This document shows, in pieces, positions 59,602 through 64,000 of a stretch of DNA of 64,000 bases (positions are counted from its first letter, which is position 1; the number at the start of each line of letters is the position of its first letter). The stretch spans positions 1 to 64,000 of the forward strand of contig DASWDU010000023.1 in assembly GCA_036395115.1 (NCBI GenBank), given 5' to 3'. The notes beneath the pieces are model-generated. The model had not been told where the DNA came from. It saw nothing but the letters and a program-made list of their open reading frames with translations, and did no database searches. The position numbers were made by a program, and so were the translations under genes. The stretch is from Thermoplasmata archaeon. Its GTDB lineage: Archaea; Thermoplasmatota; Thermoplasmata; RBG-16-68-12.

Positions 59602-60675
59602 TCACCCCCGCGGCGACGCCGTCAGGGCGTCCCGTTGCTCGCGCAGCCGTGACGGCATGTCCGCATACACGTCGGAGAAGAGGCTCTCCAGCGGCGGGGG
59701 CGGCACGCGCTCCGTCTCTTGGACCGCCCGCGTGATCTCGTCCCCGATTTCCTGCTCGAGGCGTGCCTCCCGTCCCTCGTCCCACCGGCCCGCCCGTTCG
59801 AGGTACCTCCGGAAGCGGGCGATCGGATCCCGCGCCCGCCAGGCGGCGACCTCCGCCTCGTCGCGGTACCTCGACGGGTCGTCGCTCGACGAGTGGGGGC
59901 CAAGGCGGTACGTGACCGCTTCGACCAAGGTGGGGCCCCGTCCCGACCGGGCGGCGTCCGCGGCGTCGCGGGTCGCGCGGTACACGGCGAGCGCGTCCAT
60001 GCCGTCGACGCGGACGCCATCGAAGCCGTACGCCTGGGCTTTCTGCGCCAGGGTCGCCGAGGCGGTCTGCTTCGCCACGGGGACGGAAATCGCCCATTGG
60101 TTGTTGTTGCACAGGAAGACGGTCGGCGTGCGGAAGACGCCGGCGAAGTTCATCGCGGCGTGGAAGTCCGACGTGCTCGTCGCCCCGTCGCCGAAGAACA
60201 CGAGCGCTGCGGCGCGGTCGCCGCGCAGCTTCATCGCCCACCCGATGCCGACCGCGTGCGGGATCTGCGTGCCGACGGGCGAGGAGATCGAGAGGTAATT
60301 CCCCTTCCGGTAGACGTAGTGGCAGGGCATCTGCCGGCCTTGCACCGGATCGCGCGCATTCCCCATGAGCTGACACAGAAGCTCCGTCAGGGGCATTCCG
60401 CGGACGAGCGCCGCGCCGGGCTCCCGGTACTGCGGCACGATCCAGTCGTCCGGAGACATCGCGAGCGCCGCGCCGACGATCGCCGCCTCCTGGCCGAGCG
60501 AGGGCCCGTAGAACCCGATTCGGCCCTGGCGCTGCAAGGCGAGCATGCGGTTGTCGAGGATCCGTTGGAGCATCATCCCCCGGTACATGCGGACCGCCTC
60601 CGCCTCCGGGAGTTTCGGGTCGAGACGGGGGTCCGTCGACCCATCGTCCTGGATGACGCGGAGCGCATCGACCAC
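59602..60675 (-). CDS. 2-oxoacid dehydrogenase E1 component alpha subunit (copy 2)
   Basis: 357 residues from a GTG at 60675, preceded by GAGG at a normal distance; a TTG at 60711 is upstream of the expected transcript start given the CTTAAGGC box near 60725-60732. Thiamine motif [45 protein letters not shown]. Aligned N-termini support the GTG. This copy is with E1-beta and is the likely main partner. Confidence 0.92.
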   Translation of the reverse strand: MVDALRVIQDDGSTDPRLDPKLPEAEAVRMYRGMMLQRILDNRMLALQRQGRIGFYGPSLGQEAAIVGAALAMSPDDWIVPQYREPGAALVRGMPLTELLCQLMGNARDPVQGRQMPCHYVYRKGNYLSISSPVGTQIPHAVGIGWAMKLRGDRAAALVFFGDGATSTSDFHAAMNFAGVFRTPTVFLCNNNQWAISVPVAKQTASATLAQKAQAYGFDGVRVDGMDALAVYRATRDAADAARSGRGPTLVEAVTYRLGPHSSSDDPSRYRDEAEVAAWRARDPIARFRRYLERAGRWDEGREARLEQEIGDEITRAVQETERVPPPPLESLFSDVYADMPSRLREQRDALTASPRG

Positions 60676-60757
60676 GGTGTTCCTCGCACCCCCGGGGGGC
60701 GGGAAAAACAAGACGGCTCGTGCCGCCTTAAGCCTTCCGACCGGAGGCCGGAGGAAT

Positions 60758-60765
60758 CTCTAAAT
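60758..60765 (+). promoter_or_regulatory. TATA box of the transporter-ligase operon
   Basis: TCTAAATC, about 30 bases before the GTG at 60795. Confidence 0.5.
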
Positions 60766-60794
60766 CGTTCGCGGCGTTGTCCGCGCGGTGATTT

Positions 60795-61730
60795 GTGGAC
60801 GTCGGCCGGCGGACGTACGGCTACCTTGCAATCGTCCTTGCGGCGGTCCTGTTCGGCGTCTGGCCGAGCCTGTCGAAGCTCGTCCTGAATGAGGTCCACC
60901 ACCCGCTCGTCATCGCGTTCCTGGTCCAGCTCATCCCTGGGATCGCGCTCTCGCCAGCGCTCCGGGGCGTCCGGATCCGCCGACCGGACTGGCGGCTCCT
61001 CCTCTTCGGAGCCCTCGTCGGGTCCGTCGCCGGGCCGATCGTCTACTTCTATGGCCTCGACCGGACGACCGCGGCGAACTCCATCCTCCTGTCGAACAGC
61101 GAGTCCCTCTTCACGATCGTGCTCGCGTACGCCGTCCTGGGGGAACGCGCCACGCGACGCGAATACGTCGCGCTCGCCGGCATCGCGGTCGGCGCGTTCC
61201 TCGTGACGACCCAATTGCGTCTCGGCGACGTCCGATTCCTGGAGTTCCTCATCGGCAACGCGATGCTCGTGGCCGCCGCGGCGTGCTGGGGCGTGAGCAA
61301 CACCGTGAGCACGATCCTCCTCCGTCGGGTCAAGATCGTCCCGCTCCTCGCGACCCAGCTGCTCGTCGCCGCCGCCGTGCTCGCGCCGATCGTTCTGGTC
61401 GCCGGCGCGCCCCTCACGATCCCGCTCCCCATCGTGCCGATCCTCGTCCTCCTCTCCCTGAGCGCCGGCGGCATGTTCTCCGTGCTCTTCTTCTACGCGT
61501 TCCGCACGATCGGCGCGATGCGCACGGGAGCCGTCCTCCCGACGTCCGCGCTCTGGGGCATCCTCCTCGCCATCTACCTCTTCCCGAGCGAGACGTTGAG
61601 CGGGGTGCAGATCGTCGGCGGCGCCCTGATGCTCCTCGCCCTCGTGGCGTTCTACGTCCTGCGCGGTCCCTCGGAGGCCGAAGGCGAAACGTTGAAACCG
61701 GCCGCGTCGGATGGTCCCGATTCACCGTGA
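60795..61730 (+). CDS. EamA/DMT-superfamily transporter
   Basis: 311 residues, ten membrane helices in two EamA repeats (VLAAVLFGVWPSLSKLVL; AAAACWGVSNTVSTILL). DRTTAANSILLSNSESLFTIVLAY is the conserved helix 3-4 region. GTG start. Its stop overlaps the start of DNA ligase by 4 bases, coupling the two genes although their roles look unrelated. Confidence 0.87.
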   Translation: MDVGRRTYGYLAIVLAAVLFGVWPSLSKLVLNEVHHPLVIAFLVQLIPGIALSPALRGVRIRRPDWRLLLFGALVGSVAGPIVYFYGLDRTTAANSILLSNSESLFTIVLAYAVLGERATRREYVALAGIAVGAFLVTTQLRLGDVRFLEFLIGNAMLVAAAACWGVSNTVSTILLRRVKIVPLLATQLLVAAAVLAPIVLVAGAPLTIPLPIVPILVLLSLSAGGMFSVLFFYAFRTIGAMRTGAVLPTSALWGILLAIYLFPSETLSGVQIVGGALMLLALVAFYVLRGPSEAEGETLKPAASDGPDSP

Positions 61731-63340
61731 CCCCGACGACCTCGGACGAGACGCCGTTCGCCCGCCTCGCGGAACTGGCCCGGAAGCTCGAGGCGACGCC
61801 GAAGCGGCTGGAGAAGCGCGCGCTGCTGGCGGAATTCCTCCGGTCGCTCCGGAGGGACGAGGTCGCGCCCGCGGTCCACCTGATCGTCGGCCGGATCTTC
61901 GCGGAGTCGGATGCGCGCGCGCTGAACGTCGGCTGGGCGACGCTCAAGAAGGCGATGGCCGGGGCGAAACAGGCGACGCTGAATCCGCAGCCGCTCACGA
62001 TCCTCGACGTCTCCCGCGCCTTCGCGCAAGTCGCGGAGGCCCACGGGCCCGATTCGGTGAGGACCCGCCGGCGGATCCTCGGGTCCCTCCTCGGCCGCGC
62101 CTCCGAGGACGAACGGCACGTCCTCCTGAAGAACGTCTTCGGCGAGATGCGGATCGGGGTGAATGAGGGCGTCATGCTCGACGGGATCGCGGACGCCTCC
62201 GGGGTCCCTGCGGACGTCGTGCGGACCGCGCACATGTTCCTCGGCGACCTCGGCCTCGTCGCGGAGATCGCGCGGTTCGAGGGGGCCGACGGCCTGCGGT
62301 CCCGAGGCCTGCGCCTCCTGGCCCCGATGAAGCCCATGCTCGCGGAGATGGCGGTAGACCTCGACGACGTCCTGAAGGAGCACGGCGGCGCCACGGCGAT
62401 CGAGTACAAGCTGGACGGCGCGCGAATCCAGATCCACCGCCGGGGCGACGCCGTCCGAATCTTCAGCCGCAGACTGAGCGACGTGACGAACAGCCTCCCC
62501 GAGATCGTCGCAATCGCCCGCTCCTTCCTGGCCAGGGAGTTCCTCCTGGAGGGCGAGGTGGTCGCGATCGACCACGCGGGCAAGCCGCTCCCGTTCCAGG
62601 ACCTCATGCGCCGCTTCCGGCGCGTGCACGAGATCGCCGCGGCTGCGGAAGAAATCCCGTTGCGGCTCTACCTCTTCGACCTGCTCCACGTCGACGGGCG
62701 GACCCTGATTGACGAGCCGTACCGCGTGCGGTGGGAGCTCCTCGAACGCCTCGTGCCCGCCCAATATCTCACGGCCCGCCGAGTCGCACGGTCGAAGGAC
62801 GAGGTGGAGTCGTTCCTGAGAGAGGCGCTCGAGGCGGGCCACGAGGGGCTCATGGCGAAGCACCTCGAATCGACGTATTCCGTCGGAAAGCGCGGGAAGA
62901 AGTGGTTCAAGATCAAGCCCGCGGACCGCCTCGACATGGCGATCGTCGCGGCGGAGTGGGGGAGCGGTCAGCGGGAAGGCTGGCTCTCGAACTACTGGCT
63001 CGCCGTCCGGGATGAGAGGACGGGCGCGTTCCAGATGATCGGCAAGACGTTCAAGGGCCTAACCGACGCGGAGTTCGACGCGATGACGGATCGCCTGCGC
63101 AAGCTCGCGACATCGGAGGAGCGGTGGGGGTTCCACGTGCGGCCGGAGGTCGTCGTCGAGGTCGCGTACAACGAGATTCAGCGGAGCCCGCACTATCCGA
63201 GCGGGTTCGCGCTGCGCTTCGCGCGGATCGTGCGCATCCGGGACGACAAGGGGCCCGACGAGGTCGACACGTACGCGCGTCTGAAAGAATTGTACGGGAA
63301 GCAGTTCGAGCGGAAAGGCCGAGGGCCCGAGGAACCGTAG
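61727..63340 (+). CDS. lig: ATP-dependent DNA ligase
   Basis: 537 residues, GTG start overlapping the previous stop (GTGA). N-terminal DNA-binding domain (1-200), adenylation domain with catalytic Lys near 228 in IEYKLDGARIQIH, then EGEVVAID, HEGLMAKHLES and KKWFKIKP, and C-terminal OB-fold (IGKTFKGLTDAEF, VVVEVAYNEIQRSPHYPSG). This is the archaeal replicative ligase type. Confidence 0.95.
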   Translation: MTPTTSDETPFARLAELARKLEATPKRLEKRALLAEFLRSLRRDEVAPAVHLIVGRIFAESDARALNVGWATLKKAMAGAKQATLNPQPLTILDVSRAFAQVAEAHGPDSVRTRRRILGSLLGRASEDERHVLLKNVFGEMRIGVNEGVMLDGIADASGVPADVVRTAHMFLGDLGLVAEIARFEGADGLRSRGLRLLAPMKPMLAEMAVDLDDVLKEHGGATAIEYKLDGARIQIHRRGDAVRIFSRRLSDVTNSLPEIVAIARSFLAREFLLEGEVVAIDHAGKPLPFQDLMRRFRRVHEIAAAAEEIPLRLYLFDLLHVDGRTLIDEPYRVRWELLERLVPAQYLTARRVARSKDEVESFLREALEAGHEGLMAKHLESTYSVGKRGKKWFKIKPADRLDMAIVAAEWGSGQREGWLSNYWLAVRDERTGAFQMIGKTFKGLTDAEFDAMTDRLRKLATSEERWGFHVRPEVVVEVAYNEIQRSPHYPSGFALRFARIVRIRDDKGPDEVDTYARLKELYGKQFERKGRGPEEP

Positions 63341-63394
63341 CCGCCCGAGTAGTTTCACCCACCCCACCGGAACGGGCTTGGGCCCGCAGACGAT

Positions 63395-63414
63395 ATACCT
63401 CTACTTAGAGGTAT
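63395..63414. promoter_or_regulatory. 20-base palindrome over the promoter of the 63420 gene
   Basis: ATACCTCTA-CT-TAGAGGTAT, perfect 9-base arms. It overlaps GATATACC (63392-63399), the TATA-like box 21-28 bases before the ATG at 63420. A near copy lies at 63659-63676. It looks like an operator or an end of a mobile unit. Confidence 0.65.
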
Positions 63415-63419
63415 GAACG

Positions 63420-63671
63420 ATGGAGATTGGTTGTGGAGCGCGGATCCGAGACTTCGGCGGACGGCGGTACTTCTACTTCTGGCACTACGAACGCGACGAC
63501 GGACGGTCCTCGCGGAAGGAGGACTATATCGGCCGGGTCGAGTCCGCGCGGGGCCGCGACGAGCTCCTCCGGCGGATGGCCGCCTACCACCGGAAGGCCG
63601 AACAGGAGTTCGCCCGACGACGGGAGCGAATCGAGCGGCAGATCGTCCTCGCGGCCCATACCTCTGCTTAG
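63420..63671 (+). CDS. Small basic protein of unknown function, flanked by palindromes
   Basis: 83 residues. RIRDFGGRRYFYFWHYERDDG followed by RKEDYIGR resembles short integrase- or transposon-associated proteins with an aromatic YFYFWHYER strand; the C-terminal half is an Arg/Glu-rich helix (RRMAAYHRKAEQEFARRRER). No domain is firmly recognised. ATG start at TATA distance. The second palindrome covers its stop codon. DNA or RNA binding with self-control is a reasonable guess. Confidence 0.65.
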   Translation: MEIGCGARIRDFGGRRYFYFWHYERDDGRSSRKEDYIGRVESARGRDELLRRMAAYHRKAEQEFARRRERIERQIVLAAHTSA

Positions 63672-63676
63672 AGGTA
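63659..63676. repeat. 18-base near-palindrome at the end of the 63420 gene
   Basis: TACCTCTG-CT-TAGAGGTA, differing at one base from the copy at 63396-63413. It contains the TAG stop of the small gene (63669-63671) and lies just before the end of the transporter gene at 63682. Confidence 0.65.
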
Positions 63677-63681
63677 CGCCC

Positions 63682-64000
63682 TCACTCGACGTCCCGCGCG
63701 GCGATCGTCTCCCGCGTCCGCGCCCCCTGGCCCATGACGGTCAGGTAGATCCCCGCGAGGGCGAGCGCCCCGCCGATGCCGACGGCGATGCCGGGCGTCT
63801 GGCTGAGGAGGGCCCACGCGAGGAGGCTCGACCCGATCGGCTCGCCCACGAGGCTCAGGCTCACGACCGGCGCCGGTACCCACCGGAGGCTCCAGTTGTA
63901 CAGCGTGTGCCCGCCGATCTGCGGGATGACGGCCATCGCGAGGAAGAGGGCCATCTCCCGGGGCACATCTCCGGTCGGCGTGAGGCTCGCCCCCAACACG
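63682..64000 (-). CDS. EamA/DMT-superfamily transporter, C-terminal part
   Basis: At least 105 residues; the gene begins beyond the window. Four membrane helices with SLVGEPIGSSLLAWALLSQTPG, the conserved EPxxxxxxA motif of the last EamA repeat, and a basic cytoplasmic tail. Convergent with the small gene at 63420. Confidence 0.8.
   Translation of the reverse strand, partial: VLGASLTPTGDVPREMALFLAMAVIPQIGGHTLYNWSLRWVPAPVVSLSLVGEPIGSSLLAWALLSQTPGIAVGIGGALALAGIYLTVMGQGARTRETIAARDVE

Noticed and set aside
1-64000. CRISPR arrays, insertion sequences with transposases, rRNA genes
   Set aside because: No regularly spaced repeats, no transposase or Cas motifs and no rRNA-like stretches were seen on either strand.

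Overview
ORGANISM. The window looks like a chromosome of a high-GC archaeon, most likely a heterotrophic and probably aerobic member of the Thermoplasmatota. The evidence is as follows. Many genes have a TATA-like box (CTTATA, CTTTATA, CCTTAA and similar) about 25-30 bases before the start codon and little or no 5' leader. The ATP-dependent DNA ligase is of the archaeal type. A DUF2080-type small protein lies beside a zinc-ribbon/HisA-like protein. Split que genes are present. This placement is inference; no 16S or other marker RNA gene is in the window. LAYOUT. 1-5.5 kb: end of an unknown gene, an exported kelch/PKD surface protein, thioredoxin reductase, an unknown helical protein and isocitrate lyase. 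5.5-11.5 kb: a DCC thiol oxidoreductase, endonuclease IV, a methyltransferase, then a tightly coupled operon (aldehyde dehydrogenase, gamma-carbonic-anhydrase-like protein, thioesterase, threonine-dehydrogenase-like epimerase). 11.45-12.3 kb: a lower-GC islet with two small membrane proteins and three degenerate tRNA-3'-end-like repeats. 12.3-20.6 kb: a mostly minus-strand housekeeping run (YyaL/DUF255, MsrA, amidohydrolase, NRDE, QueD, cupin, QueC, a membrane sensor-like protein). 20.7-23.8 kb: two enoyl-CoA hydratases and a BoxB-like diiron epoxidase, a candidate aerobic aryl-CoA degradation cluster; an acyl-CoA ligase and a third hydratase lie at 30.1-32.7 kb. 33.5-40 kb: four genes of the isopropylmalate/homocitrate type (LeuA, LeuC, LeuD, LeuB), each on the plus strand and each separated from the next by one unrelated minus-strand gene. 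40-45 kb: an MFS exporter and an ABC exporter. 45-61 kb: a lipoate-dependent 2-oxoacid dehydrogenase system (LipA, LipB, two E1-alpha, E1-beta, E2, E3) surrounding an electron-transfer-flavoprotein system (FixX, FixC, FixA, FixB) and a V4R sensor. 61-64 kb: DMT transporters, DNA ligase, and a small basic-protein gene flanked by two near-identical palindromes. HOW IT WORKS TOGETHER. Lipoate is made and attached (LipB, LipA) for the E2 subunit. The 2-oxoacid dehydrogenase produces acyl-CoA and NADH. Acyl- and aryl-CoA oxidation (ligase, hydratases, epoxidase) can feed electrons to the ETF/FixCX system. Isocitrate lyase suggests growth on C2 or fatty acid units. Redox repair proteins (TrxB, MsrA, a peroxiredoxin, a DCC protein) fit an oxygen-exposed lifestyle. 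MOST INTERESTING SIGNALS. (1) A leader before 57614 whose hairpin hides the ribosome binding site, with a 35-codon upstream reading frame ending inside the hairpin. (2) An 18-20 bp palindrome at both ends of the small gene at 63420-63671. (3) A perfect 13+2+13 palindrome over the peroxiredoxin promoter at 38777-38804. (4) The BoxB-like cluster. (5) The tRNA-derived scars at 11.47-12.26 kb.
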